This document shows, piece after piece, positions 18,444-27,192 of a stretch of 64,000 bases of DNA. Below the pieces are notes generated by a model, which was not told the DNA's origin, did not search any database, and was given only the letters and a program-made list of their open reading frames with translations. The translations under genes were made by a program, and so were the position numbers. Source of the stretch: Myxococcales bacterium (GTDB taxonomy: Bacteria; Myxococcota_A; Polyangia; Palsa-1104; JAEUJZ01); assembly GCA_016794505.1 (NCBI GenBank), contig JAEUJZ010000025.1, positions 1 to 64,000 of the forward strand, written 5' to 3'. Numbering within the stretch: position 1 is the stretch's first letter; each line of letters starts with the position of its first letter.

Positions 18444-18782
18444 ATGACTCGCAAGACTCGCTCGATCGTTACGGCCCTGTTGCTTGCCATGCCCCTTTCT
18501 CTGCTGTCGGCCTGTGGTGGCGTGTCCAGCTTGGACCTCTGCTACACGGCTTGCGACAACGGACGCAAGTGCTTGAGCAGCAATGATGCGACCTATACCA
18601 ACTGCCGCAACGACTGCAACGCAAACAAGGGCGCGCTGGCTGATCAAGACGCGAAGCTGGCGCGCGACTGCAAGAATGCGTCGGAGATCATGAGCAAGAG
18701 GGCTGCTTGCTACAACAAGTCCTGTCTGGAAATACTCACCTGCTTGGCCAGCAGCGACACCAATGCCTGCGTGAAGCCGTAG
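18444..18782 (+). CDS. Small cysteine-rich lipoprotein
   Basis: 112 residues from the ATG at 18444, which has a strong AAGGAGG site nine bases upstream; a frame start at 18339 lies inside pheT and is rejected. The signal peptide (MTRKTRSIVTALLLAMPLSL) ends in lipobox LLSAC. The mature part holds about eight cysteines in pairs such as CYTACDNGRKC, NCRNDC and KSCLEILTC, likely disulfide-bonded helices. No known family is recognised. It follows pheT by 31 bases and may be co-transcribed, but the product has no evident link to translation. Confidence 0.8.
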   Translation: MTRKTRSIVTALLLAMPLSLLSACGGVSSLDLCYTACDNGRKCLSSNDATYTNCRNDCNANKGALADQDAKLARDCKNASEIMSKRAACYNKSCLEILTCLASSDTNACVKP

Positions 18783-18841
18783 GCCGAGCGCTCGCTGCGA
18801 TGCCGCGTCCCCCCGCGTTTCGAATCCTGCCTGGCTAGACC

Positions 18842-20194
18842 CTAGACTGACAGCAGCGCGATGGCGCCTTCCATCGAAGGTGCGCTCTTTGCGACGTATT
18901 CAAGGATGGCGGCGCGAAAGCCCGCGCTGTGTTCGATGCTGCGCGACAGCGAATAGAACGCGCGAACGGCCAGCGCATCCAGATCAGCCTGCCCAGCGTC
19001 TGCGCCTTTTTGTGCAGCGGCAAGGGCGTGTGGATGACCCAAGATCACAAAGCGCAGCAGCGCGACGCGCAGAAGAAAGCTCTGCGTGTGCAAGAACAGC
19101 GACGGAGAGTGCGTGTACCAGTCCTTCATCCAAAAGTGGCGCGCATAGTTGAACAGGTAGTGATCGATGCGCGCACGAAACAGCGCATCGATGGGCTGCC
19201 GGCGCAGGCGATAGGCGTGATCTAAGCGCGCGGCTTCGTCGGGACTGGCTACCTCACGGGGCTCGTCAGGTGTGCTTGGGAAGGATCGCGGATCGCGATA
19301 GCTCTGGGCCATCTCGACGACCAGCCGAGCAAACGCGCCACCGCCTGGAACCTGCCTTTGTCTGTGCAGCACCGAGAGCAATAGCGGCAAAGGCAGCGGC
19401 GCCATCACCAGACCTTCATGCAGTCGGCGATCCAGCTCAGCAAGGACTTCGGGATCGCTGAGCAGCTCGGCCTGCTGCAAGAACGCGTTTGGATCGATGG
19501 GGGCTTCCGGTGCGGACTGCAGGGCCGAACTCTTGTGCGCAAGAAAGCACGTAAAGAACAGTCGACTCGGCAGCGAAAAACCCGATAGCGATAGCAAGCG
19601 GACCATGGTTCCGCGCACCACGTCCAGGTGGCGGTACGGCGCCTGCGGATCGTCGCCACGCAACGCCTGCGGTCCTGGCGGAGCGCTGAACTGACGCTGC
19701 CCACGCCCTTGCAGCGCGCCTGGAGCAGGCACCAGATCGGTAGCATCGCTGGGCAAGAGCGCTCGCCGCGCTACCTCGGGACACGACAGCGCCCCGGATA
19801 GCTCAAGGCGCTGGCCCACTTGGTTTAGGTGTCGCGGATACATGGCGCAGGTATCGGGCAGCGTGTCTTCGCCTTTGGCTTGGTGCAGGCGGCACAGAAG
19901 CTGTGGGCCAAGAAGCGGGCAGCGTCCTTTTTCATCGAGCAGAAGCTGAGCTGCGACGCGCTCGCTGCGATCTTTTTTCGGCACCATCCGCGCGACGTGG
20001 TCAAACGTCGGCAGCGCATGGGGATCGTCGCTCGGTGTGAGGGGCAGGGCCCGCCGCAGCTTCACCAGGTGCGCGGGGTCGATGTAGATTTCCCAGCCGC
20101 TCTGGCAGCAGCTGTCTTCGCAGTTGCTGCCAATGCAGCGAAAGTCGAGCATGTAGCGTAGGGCAAGGATGCTGCGCGCATCGGCTTCGGCCAT
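18842..20194 (-). CDS. FliB-family Fe-S protein (flagellin lysine-N-methylase-like)
   Basis: 450 residues. The N-terminal FRCIGSNCEDSCCQSGW and YIDPAH, then CPLLGPQLLCRLHQAKGE, DTCAMYPR and ELSGALSCPEVAR reproduce the cysteine pattern of the FliB/YkgJ-like lysine-N-methylase family, where the cysteines hold a cluster. The rest is helical. In Salmonella FliB methylates flagellin lysines; here no flagellar gene lies in the window, so the true substrate is unknown. It is convergent with the gene ending at 18782 and divergent from the one at 20314. Start: first Met, MAEADARSILALRYML, with the conserved MLDFRCIG soon after. Confidence 0.7.
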   Translation of the reverse strand: MAEADARSILALRYMLDFRCIGSNCEDSCCQSGWEIYIDPAHLVKLRRALPLTPSDDPHALPTFDHVARMVPKKDRSERVAAQLLLDEKGRCPLLGPQLLCRLHQAKGEDTLPDTCAMYPRHLNQVGQRLELSGALSCPEVARRALLPSDATDLVPAPGALQGRGQRQFSAPPGPQALRGDDPQAPYRHLDVVRGTMVRLLSLSGFSLPSRLFFTCFLAHKSSALQSAPEAPIDPNAFLQQAELLSDPEVLAELDRRLHEGLVMAPLPLPLLLSVLHRQRQVPGGGAFARLVVEMAQSYRDPRSFPSTPDEPREVASPDEAARLDHAYRLRRQPIDALFRARIDHYLFNYARHFWMKDWYTHSPSLFLHTQSFLLRVALLRFVILGHPHALAAAQKGADAGQADLDALAVRAFYSLSRSIEHSAGFRAAILEYVAKSAPSMEGAIALLSV

Positions 20195-20293
20195 CGTCTG
20201 ATACTAGCGCGCCAGCCATCGACTTTCTGTGTCTTCGTGGCCGCGCGGATCCGCGGCGTGTGTCCGGGCACCGATCCGGCCCACCTGACGCGA

Positions 20294-20299
20294 TATACT
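20294..20299 (+). promoter_or_regulatory. Possible -10 element (TATACT)
   Basis: TATACT lies 14 bases before the ATG at 20314, in the divergent gap. The same hexamer, in the context ATATACTCCG or similar, lies close before two other starts in this window (26524 and 55713). No good -35 is seen. Confidence 0.35.
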
Positions 20300-20313
20300 G
20301 ACTGCGGACGTGC

Positions 20314-21156
20314 ATGCCCATCCCAAGCGAAACAGCCACTGCGGATCGCTGTCCCAACTGCCACGCGTTCTTGCCGCTGCCTGCCGCTGACAGCCGGCAT
20401 CGACGCTGCGACTACTGCGGCGTCGCGGTCGCCATTGCCCCGGATTCGCCGCCGCCACCTGCCGTGCCGATGTCGCCCGCCGCGACAGCGCATCCTTCTG
20501 CAGATTCGCGTGGGTCTGGGATGGGGCTTTGGCTGTCGCTTCTGGTGCCATTTCTGGTGGGCGGTAGCCTCTATTACTCGATGCACCAGAGCACACAGCG
20601 ATCCGCACCGTCGGCGCGCTTGCTGCCGAACGGATCGCGCGGTGCGTCGTCGATTCCTTTTTTGTCTGTGGCGGAAGACCCCGCGACGAGCGCAGGGAGC
20701 GAGCGCAGCGCGCCGAGCGAGAAGCGACAGCATGGCGGCAGCGATGCGCCGAAGCGAAGCAAGATCCCCGTCGGAGATTCATCGCTGCGCAACGAGCTGT
20801 GTCATGTGAGCGGCCTGCAGATGTCGGCGGTCGTGGAAGCCAATCAGAAAAGCGCCGCTACCTGCTTTGATCGCGACCTGGCGAGCTATCCCAAAAACGT
20901 CGGCTTGAGCTCAGACTGGCAGGTTGAGCTCGATGGGCTCGGCCAGGTATACGCTGCGCAAGGTCGGCTGCACCTTCTGGATTATCAGCGCAGTCCACAA
21001 GAGCGCGAGGCACAGAAGATTTCGCTGCCCGGTTCCACGGCCTTGCGCTGCGCCGAGGCTGCCATCCGCAAGTGGTCGTTTCCCAAGTACAGCCCCAAGG
21101 ACGGAGCGCGCATGCGCATGCGCTGCTCGTTCAATCTCACGATCAAGGATCTGTGA
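20314..21156 (+). CDS. Zinc-ribbon, one transmembrane helix, AgmX/PglI C-terminal domain protein
   Basis: 280 residues. A zinc ribbon is formed by CPNCHAFLP and CDYCGVAV (within residues 13-38). A Pro/Ala-rich linker leads to one membrane helix (about 71-86, LWLSLLVPFLVGGSLYY), then a Ser-rich linker, then a C-terminal domain with VVEANQKSAATCFDRDL, DGLGQV and ALRCAEAAIRKWSFPKY. This pattern, with a cysteine in CFDR and W-x-F-P near the end, is the AgmX/PglI C-terminal domain seen in myxobacterial gliding and signalling proteins. The ribbon would be cytoplasmic and the C-terminal domain periplasmic. The precise role cannot be read. Confidence 0.75.
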   Translation: MPIPSETATADRCPNCHAFLPLPAADSRHRRCDYCGVAVAIAPDSPPPPAVPMSPAATAHPSADSRGSGMGLWLSLLVPFLVGGSLYYSMHQSTQRSAPSARLLPNGSRGASSIPFLSVAEDPATSAGSERSAPSEKRQHGGSDAPKRSKIPVGDSSLRNELCHVSGLQMSAVVEANQKSAATCFDRDLASYPKNVGLSSDWQVELDGLGQVYAAQGRLHLLDYQRSPQEREAQKISLPGSTALRCAEAAIRKWSFPKYSPKDGARMRMRCSFNLTIKDL

Positions 21157-21560
21157 TCCGCGGAGCCGCACAGGTTCCAGCGAGCGCCCTTCGCTGTTGC
21201 TTCGTCGGTTCTAGAGTGCGTCGCGTCGTTTTCGCGCTGCCGCTGATCCTATCGCCTGACCGCACTGCTTCACGTTTGATGGCCAGATCGCGTCCGCGTG
21301 TACGGCGTGCTGTGCCAGAAGCAAGCAGCGCGGGCCTGTCGAGCGGGAACCATCTGCCGGCTCTTCGTGACTCGATCGAGTGGGCGGTGGCTTCTGCAGA
21401 TTATCCAGCGATGCCCGACGACAGGACGCAACCGTCGGTGATACAATCTATTTCGGCGCTTCGTCGGCGTATCGCTCAGCAAGCACCCTAGGCCGTGTAC
21501 CGAGGGAATCCGATGCGCCCTGAGCGATGTCGTCTTGAAAAAGCCACTCAGAGGAACGGT
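21157..21560. other. 404-base gap with a possible promoter
   Basis: No convincing gene. An Arg-rich 139-residue plus-strand frame crosses it but has no motif or ribosome site. TACAAT at 21442-21447 could be a -10 element for the surface-protein gene starting at 21561; no good -35 accompanies it. Confidence 0.35.
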
Positions 21561-24251
21561 ATGAACCTGCAGCCTGGCCGCAAAGATCGCCGCTTCATGC
21601 ATCGCTTGCTGTTGCTCAGCGTTGCTCTGTGTGCCTGCGCGGCGGGCTCGGTGGGCGATGAAGCGTCTCAGCCGCGGCGGCAGCCGGTCGAAAGTCCAGA
21701 CGGTGATCTGACCCTGCGCAGCGCCGTGCGGCTGAATCGCTATGCGCGGCTGGTGGCCGATGCCAGTGTTGGGGCTTCGCAGCTTCGCGTCGATAGCGCT
21801 GAGCTAGCCGCCATGGGTCTTGTGCGCGGCGACCTGATCCTGGTCATGCAAATGCAGGGGGCACAGATCGACACGACGGCCAGTGGGCCCGCTGCTGAGG
21901 CACATGGCAGCGTGACCCAGCTTGCCGGCGCCGGCCGCTTTGAGCTGGTTCCCGTCGAGGCCAGCAACCCGGCGAGCGGCCTCGTCACAGTTAGCACGCT
22001 CTGCGGAGGTCTGCGCGGCGCATACAGCGTCTTGGGCAAGAGCCAGATCGTCCGCGTTCCGCAGCATGGTGAGCTAGCCATCGAAGCCGGTGGTGTGCTG
22101 TCGGCGCAGCCTTGGGATGGCAACACGGGTGGCATTGTCGCGGTCCGGGCTCGCCATCTGCGCGTTGCAAGCGGAGGCAGCCTGCTCGCCGATGGCACAG
22201 GCTTTCGCGGCGGTGTGTCCCGCGTACCCTCGGGCAACAAGGCCCCAGGCAGCGACAGCGCGGCCTTTGCTGTGACAAGCCTCGATGAGGGGGCAGAAAA
22301 AGGGGAAGGCATCGCCGGTCGCTTAAGCACGCTGGGTCGCGGCGCTTCTGCCAACGGTGGTGGCGGTGGCAATGCCTATGGATCGGGAGGCGCAGGGGGC
22401 GCCAATGCTGGGACGGCCGCGACGTGGACCGGGCACGGAGTCATGCGCTTGGTCGGCGGTGGCGATGCGCTTTCGTGGGCGCTAGATCCCGTCGGCAGCG
22501 CCGGGCTTAGCAGCGCAAGTGGCGGGGGCCGCGGCGGCTATTCGCTGTCGCAGAACGATCAAAACGCCACGCTGCTGGGCCCTGGGGATGCTCTATGGGG
22601 CGGAAATTCTCGACGGGAACGCGGGGGCCGCGGCGGCGTTCCGCTCAGCAACAACGCCGCAGTGCGGCTGTTTTTAGGCGGCGGCGGCGGTGCGGGAGAC
22701 CGCATCCTTGCTGCACCCGTCGCTGGCAACGAAGGCGGTGGCGGCCGCGGGGGCGGCTTGGTCTATGTCTTGGCCGATGTGGTCGACGGGGATGGCCTGA
22801 TTTCGGCGCGCGGAGAAGCCGGAGTCTCGACGCAGACAGGTGTCATCGGCGGTGCCGGCGGTGGCGGTGGCGGAGGCAGCATCGTGCTCAATACGCTCAG
22901 CCTGAGCGGCAGCTTGCAGATCGTTGCCGACGGTGGCACAGGTGGCAGCCAGCAGCGCGCTGGGATGGCGGCGTTCAACAACGCGCTCGGTCCCGGTGGC
23001 GGTGGCGGCGGCGGCTTCATCGCGGTGCCGCAGAGCCGTCCTCCCACAACGGTGCAGCGCGCTGCGGGCGGGGCTGCTGGCACGTCGGCAGCGGACATCA
23101 TCACCGAGTTCACCCAAAACGGCGCCACTGCGGGCGGCGATGGCGAGACCTCGGCTGCGCTCAACCCGGCCGGTGCTGCCACTCCGATCTGCTCGCCGGT
23201 CGATCTGCGCATCGCCATCAGCGATGGCATCGACCACGCGGCCCCCGACAGCGAGATCTCCTACTTGATCAGCGTCTACAACGATGGCCCCGATACCGCC
23301 GTCGCTGCGCCCGTCCGGGGCGCGCTGAGTCAGCGGGTCGATTTTGTCGACTGGTTCTGCTCGGTCGACCCCGGTCCCATGGGCAACGCCGGCTTGGTTG
23401 GCTGCAACCGCGCATTGGGCATCAACGACCTCAACACGCTGGTGACGCTGACGCCTGGTGCGCAGGCCCGCATCGTCGTGCGCGCCATCTTGCCGAGCCG
23501 CCTCGAAGGCACGCTGTCGTACACCGCGAGTGTGGCTGCCGCCAGCACGCAGCAGGACCTGGACACTAGCAACAACATGGCCAGCGACAGCACCCAGGTT
23601 GGCCCGGAAGCTGACCTCTCTGTTGCTGCAATCGTGGCCCCCAGCCCCACCAAAAGCGGCCAGAGCCTGTCGTACATCCTGTCGGTCCAAAACCACGGGA
23701 TAAACGATGCCAGCGACGTGAAGTTGAGCTTTCAGCTTCCCGAACAAGCCGTTCTGTCGTCGACATTTCCGCCGCGGGGGGATGGCTGGGACTGTCAGGT
23801 GCAGGCAGCCGCGCCGCAGGTTGTTTGCACGCGACCGCAGCTGGAATTTGGTGCGGCTCCTGAGGTCGTGGTCGCGCTGCAGCCGCTGTTTAACATGGCC
23901 TATGCCGTCGGTGTCGCCCAGGTGCAGTCTGCCGCGTTTGACCCGGATCTTGGCAACAACGCCGCGACCGCCGTAGCCGACATCGAGTACGACATCACAC
24001 GGTACCGTCGCAGCGTCTTTGCGGGCGGCGGCTTGGCCTGCAGTCTGTCTGCGCGACACGCGACGGTCTCAAGCAGCGCGCTGGCCTGGTGGGGCCTGCT
24101 TGTCGGCGGAATTCTGGCGGTGCGTCGAGCTCGTCGATCGCTGTTTGCGCGGCGCTGCTTTTCATCCGCGTCGCCGGCTGCTTCACCCTCCGCGGCTCCG
24201 TCGTCGGGTCTGCATCCGGTCCATCGCTGTTCTCGTCATCTTTTGCCTTGA
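21561..24251 (+). CDS. Glycine-rich surface lipoprotein with DUF11-like domains and a MYXO-CTERM-like tail
   Basis: 896 residues from the ATG at 21561, which has GAGGAACGGT just upstream; a start at 21495 lacks a site. Residues 12-30 form a signal peptide, MHRLLLLSVALCACAAG, with a possible lipobox. A mid section is strongly Gly-rich (GGGGNAYGSGGAGGANAG, GGAGGGGGGG). Two DUF11-type domains follow, each reading about NDGPDTA or NHGINDASDVKL with DLDTSNN or DPDLGNN near its end. Near the C-terminus GGGLACS, a hydrophobic span ALAWWGLLVGGILAV and RRARR form a MYXO-CTERM-like sorting signal (Cys827), but about 40 more Ser/Pro/Ala/Arg-rich residues follow. Likely displayed on the outer surface. 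OmpA follows ten bases downstream. Confidence 0.8.
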   Translation: MNLQPGRKDRRFMHRLLLLSVALCACAAGSVGDEASQPRRQPVESPDGDLTLRSAVRLNRYARLVADASVGASQLRVDSAELAAMGLVRGDLILVMQMQGAQIDTTASGPAAEAHGSVTQLAGAGRFELVPVEASNPASGLVTVSTLCGGLRGAYSVLGKSQIVRVPQHGELAIEAGGVLSAQPWDGNTGGIVAVRARHLRVASGGSLLADGTGFRGGVSRVPSGNKAPGSDSAAFAVTSLDEGAEKGEGIAGRLSTLGRGASANGGGGGNAYGSGGAGGANAGTAATWTGHGVMRLVGGGDALSWALDPVGSAGLSSASGGGRGGYSLSQNDQNATLLGPGDALWGGNSRRERGGRGGVPLSNNAAVRLFLGGGGGAGDRILAAPVAGNEGGGGRGGGLVYVLADVVDGDGLISARGEAGVSTQTGVIGGAGGGGGGGSIVLNTLSLSGSLQIVADGGTGGSQQRAGMAAFNNALGPGGGGGGGFIAVPQSRPPTTVQRAAGGAAGTSAADIITEFTQNGATAGGDGETSAALNPAGAATPICSPVDLRIAISDGIDHAAPDSEISYLISVYNDGPDTAVAAPVRGALSQRVDFVDWFCSVDPGPMGNAGLVGCNRALGINDLNTLVTLTPGAQARIVVRAILPSRLEGTLSYTASVAAASTQQDLDTSNNMASDSTQVGPEADLSVAAIVAPSPTKSGQSLSYILSVQNHGINDASDVKLSFQLPEQAVLSSTFPPRGDGWDCQVQAAAPQVVCTRPQLEFGAAPEVVVALQPLFNMAYAVGVAQVQSAAFDPDLGNNAATAVADIEYDITRYRRSVFAGGGLACSLSARHATVSSSALAWWGLLVGGILAVRRARRSLFARRCFSSASPAASPSAAPSSGLHPVHRCSRHLLP

Positions 24252-24260
24252 GAGGATGCC

Positions 24261-26468
24261 TTGTTTACTGCGTGCGCTCGCTCGCTTCGTTTCGCCGCTC
24301 GTTCGTTTGCATCGCGCTTGCCTGCTTGGCGGCGCCTGACTCGTCACGGGGCGACGGCCGTGGTCTTGGGGCTTTGGTTCGTCTGCGTTCCCGATGTGGC
24401 GCAGGCGCAAAGCAACGGCCGCGGCTTTCAAGTCAGCCGCTTTGAACCCACTGCCGCCGGAGAGTGGTCGCTGTTCGTCGACCATCCCTGGTATCGATCG
24501 ACGCGCTCGTTCGCCGCGGGACTGACGCTGAACTATGCCCACAACCCGCTGGTCTTTGGCTTCCGCGATCAGAACGCCCGCTTCTTGTTCGATCGATCGC
24601 TGCTGGCGCATCAGCTGATGGCCCACGTCGATGTCGCTGCCGCGGTGTTCGATCGCTTCTTGCTGACGTTTTCGCTGCCCGTCACCTTGCTTGAGCGCGG
24701 CAACAGCACCGACGGAGAATATGGATTTACACGTGTGGGTGCTTTAGCCGTCGGGGATCCGCGCATCGGCGTGAAAGCGCGCTTGTATGGCCAGCCCTAT
24801 CAGCAGCCGCTTGCCATCAGCGTGGGCAGCGATCTGTGGCTGCCGCTCGCGTCGGCAACCGGCGCGTTTCCTTCCCACGTTGGCGAGAGCGCGCTGCGCC
24901 TGCAGCTTAAGCTCATGCTCGGTGGCCTGTGGCGCAGCCTGCTGTGGTCAGCGACGTTTTCGTATCTGTACCGGCCGGATCAAGCGCTGGGCTCGCTGCC
25001 GTTTGGCTCGGGAAATAGCGTCGGTCCGTCGCTGCAGCTCGGCGCCGCGCTGGCCTATGCTCGCCGTGACCTGGGCTTTTCCGTCGGTCCCGAAGCGCTG
25101 CTTAGCACGGTGATCAGCAACGGTTTTGCCTTCCAGCAAGACACCACCAGCCTTGAGCTGCTCGTCGGGATTCATTACAGCGTGGCACGGCGCGTACAGC
25201 TTGGCCTGGGGGGAGGCATCGGCCTTCTGCGCGAGCCCGGCACGCCCGACGGTCGCGCCCTGCTGCGCTTGTCGTATGCCCCACTGCCTGCCGAAAAACC
25301 CAAGGACCGCGACGGAGACGGCATCCCCGATCGCAGCGATGCCTGCCCCGATATCGCGGGTGTGGCGCAGGCGGATGTGAAACGGCATGGCTGCCCACCG
25401 CCTCCTGCTGACACCGACGGCGATGGCGTCATCGATCGCGACGATGCCTGTCCCCAGGCGCCACCGGGCAACAACCCCGATCCCAAGCGCCCCGGCTGTC
25501 CGCGCCCGGATCAAGACGGGGATGGTCTGTTCGACGACGAAGACCTGTGTCCAGCCGAGCCCGCCGGTCTGAACCCCGATGCTGCCAAGCTGGGCTGTCC
25601 GCTGCGCGACAGCGACGGCGATGGCACCTGGGATCCGCAGGATGCCTGTCCGCAGCGTGCCGCCGGTCCACACCCAGACCCTGGAAAGCCCGGCTGCCCC
25701 GACCAAGACAGTGACGGAGACGGCGTCTATGACGCACAGGATGTCTGCCGCGACCAGCGTGCTGGCATGTTCCCCGACGCTGCCAAGCCTGGCTGCCCGC
25801 TTCAGGATCGCGATCGCGACCTGGTCCCCGACGCAAACGACGCCTGCCCGGACAAGCCTGGCGCACCCTCGCCCGATCCCAAAAAGAACGGCTGCCCTGG
25901 CTTGGTCGAGGCCAAGGCCGATCTGCTGGTCATCCGCCAGCAGGTGTTTTATGCGCCCAAGAAGGACACCATCTTGAAGAAGAGCTTCAAGATTCTTGAT
26001 GCCGTCGTCGCGGCGCTGCTCGCCACGCCGCAGATCAAGAAGCTGGCCGTGGAAGGTCACACCGACAACGTCGGCAAGCCCGAGCAGAATCGCGATCTGT
26101 CCGGTCGTCGCGCTCGCAGCGTCATGGCGTACCTGATCGCGCACGGCATCGCGGCCGATCGACTGGAAGCGCAGGGCTATGGCCCGGATCGTCCCATCGC
26201 CGACAACGCCAAGGCCAAGGGGCGTGCGCTCAACCGTCGCACCGACTTCCGCATTGTCGATCCCGTGATCGAAAAAGAGGTGCCACCAGCGCCTCCTTCC
26301 GTCCCGGCGCCGACGGGCAGCACGGCCAGCGAGACCGCGGCTCCGAGCGCAGCGAAGGACAAGACGCCCGGCCCGCCCGCGAAAGCCGGCCCGCCCGCGA
26401 AAGCCGGCAAGCCACCGAAGGCCGGCAAGCCACCGAAGGCCGGCAAGCCACCCAAGGCCAAGACCTAG
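24261..26468 (+). CDS. OmpA-family outer membrane protein with thrombospondin type 3 repeats
   Basis: 735 residues from a TTG at 24261 preceded by GAGAGGATG; no ATG fits the signal peptide (residues about 28-50, ending VAQAQ). Residues 50-345 resemble a beta-barrel. Six thrombospondin type 3 repeats (about 347-542) each read D-x-D-G-D-G-x-x-D-x-x-D-x-C and bind calcium in other proteins. The OmpA C-terminal peptidoglycan-binding domain (about 553-669) has VEGHTDNVG and LSGRRARSVMAYL. A Pro/Ala/Lys-rich tail of about 65 residues ends in three PPKAGK-type repeats. It probably links the outer membrane to the wall. Ten bases separate it from the surface lipoprotein. Confidence 0.88.
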   Translation: MFTACARSLRFAARSFASRLPAWRRLTRHGATAVVLGLWFVCVPDVAQAQSNGRGFQVSRFEPTAAGEWSLFVDHPWYRSTRSFAAGLTLNYAHNPLVFGFRDQNARFLFDRSLLAHQLMAHVDVAAAVFDRFLLTFSLPVTLLERGNSTDGEYGFTRVGALAVGDPRIGVKARLYGQPYQQPLAISVGSDLWLPLASATGAFPSHVGESALRLQLKLMLGGLWRSLLWSATFSYLYRPDQALGSLPFGSGNSVGPSLQLGAALAYARRDLGFSVGPEALLSTVISNGFAFQQDTTSLELLVGIHYSVARRVQLGLGGGIGLLREPGTPDGRALLRLSYAPLPAEKPKDRDGDGIPDRSDACPDIAGVAQADVKRHGCPPPPADTDGDGVIDRDDACPQAPPGNNPDPKRPGCPRPDQDGDGLFDDEDLCPAEPAGLNPDAAKLGCPLRDSDGDGTWDPQDACPQRAAGPHPDPGKPGCPDQDSDGDGVYDAQDVCRDQRAGMFPDAAKPGCPLQDRDRDLVPDANDACPDKPGAPSPDPKKNGCPGLVEAKADLLVIRQQVFYAPKKDTILKKSFKILDAVVAALLATPQIKKLAVEGHTDNVGKPEQNRDLSGRRARSVMAYLIAHGIAADRLEAQGYGPDRPIADNAKAKGRALNRRTDFRIVDPVIEKEVPPAPPSVPAPTGSTASETAAPSAAKDKTPGPPAKAGPPAKAGKPPKAGKPPKAGKPPKAKT
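26371..26462 (+). repeat. Tandem repeat coding a Lys/Pro-rich tail
   Basis: Two copies of a unit coding PPAKAG, then an 18-base unit, GGCAAGCCACCGAAGGCC with small changes, in three copies, coding GKPPKA. It lies at the 3' end of the OmpA gene. Such units change copy number by slippage; here they would only alter tail length. Confidence 0.75.
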
Positions 26469-26511
26469 GCCCTGGCCGTTTGGAAAAATTTAATCTGTCA
26501 GCCAGCCCCTA

Positions 26512-26517
26512 TATACT
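26512..26517 (+). promoter_or_regulatory. Possible -10 element (TATACT) for a leaderless start
   Basis: TATACT lies only six bases before the GTG at 26524. If it is a true -10, transcription would start at or very near the start codon, giving a leaderless mRNA. No purine-rich ribosome site is visible. No convincing -35 is seen. Confidence 0.35.
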
Positions 26518-26523
26518 CCGCCC

Positions 26524-27192
26524 GTGAATCGGAACGAACTCGCCAGCCTGCGTCGCTCGTCCGTCGCTGCCTTGGCCCCACAGAGCCGGGCAGGTCGCGT
26601 CGCGGCGTTTTACGCTGCGCTGACTGCGTCGGCGGTTTTGTGGGGGGCGCTGCGCGGCCATCCCAACGTGCTTCTGTTCGATGCCGAGCCGACGCTTTCG
26701 GCCAGCCTGCACGCCAGCCATCGCGCAGCGCAGCTGGTGTCGAGCGCTGCCATCGGTGTTGCCGTCGGGCTGCTCTTGGTGGTGCTGACGCGCATCCTGC
26801 ATGCTCGGTACGACTGGGCGCGGGTCCTGCACAGCGAATTCAATGACGTCCTCGGGCCGCTCAGCGATCGCGAGATCCTGCTTTTCGCCGCCGCATCCGC
26901 CATCGGCGAAGAGTTTCTGTTTCGCGGCGCGCTGCTTTTGCACCTAAAGGCACTGGCGCCGGGTATCGCTGGCTTGGCTTTGGCCATCTTTGGCTCGGCC
27001 GCGATCTTCGCACTGCTGCACATCGGTCCGGGCGCTCGCTTTCTGCCGTGGACTTTGTCTTCCTTCGTGGTGGGTCTGCTATTGGCCGTGGTCTACGTGG
27101 CGCTGGGCGATCTCATCGCGCCGATCGCCATCCACTTCACGGTGAATGCGCTCAACCTCAAGGACATCGTGCGGCGGCAGCTTCCGGCGTGA
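26524..27192 (+). CDS. CPBP-family intramembrane metalloprotease
   Basis: 222 residues, GTG start. Several hydrophobic segments are seen. The family motifs are clear: EEFLFRG (EExxxR), a later HIGPG in AAIFALLHIGPG, and HFTVNAL near the C-terminus. This is the CPBP/Abi family (eukaryotic Rce1-like), glutamate metalloproteases in the membrane. Bacterial members can process peptides or confer immunity; no peptide gene is seen next to it. The stop overlaps by one base the ATG of the patatin gene, so the two are probably translated together. Confidence 0.85.
   Translation: MNRNELASLRRSSVAALAPQSRAGRVAAFYAALTASAVLWGALRGHPNVLLFDAEPTLSASLHASHRAAQLVSSAAIGVAVGLLLVVLTRILHARYDWARVLHSEFNDVLGPLSDREILLFAAASAIGEEFLFRGALLLHLKALAPGIAGLALAIFGSAAIFALLHIGPGARFLPWTLSSFVVGLLLAVVYVALGDLIAPIAIHFTVNALNLKDIVRRQLPA

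Noticed and set aside
22674..24059. A 461-residue minus-strand frame opposite the glycine-rich protein
   Set aside because: The repeats of the Gly-rich gene create the open frame; the product has no family character.
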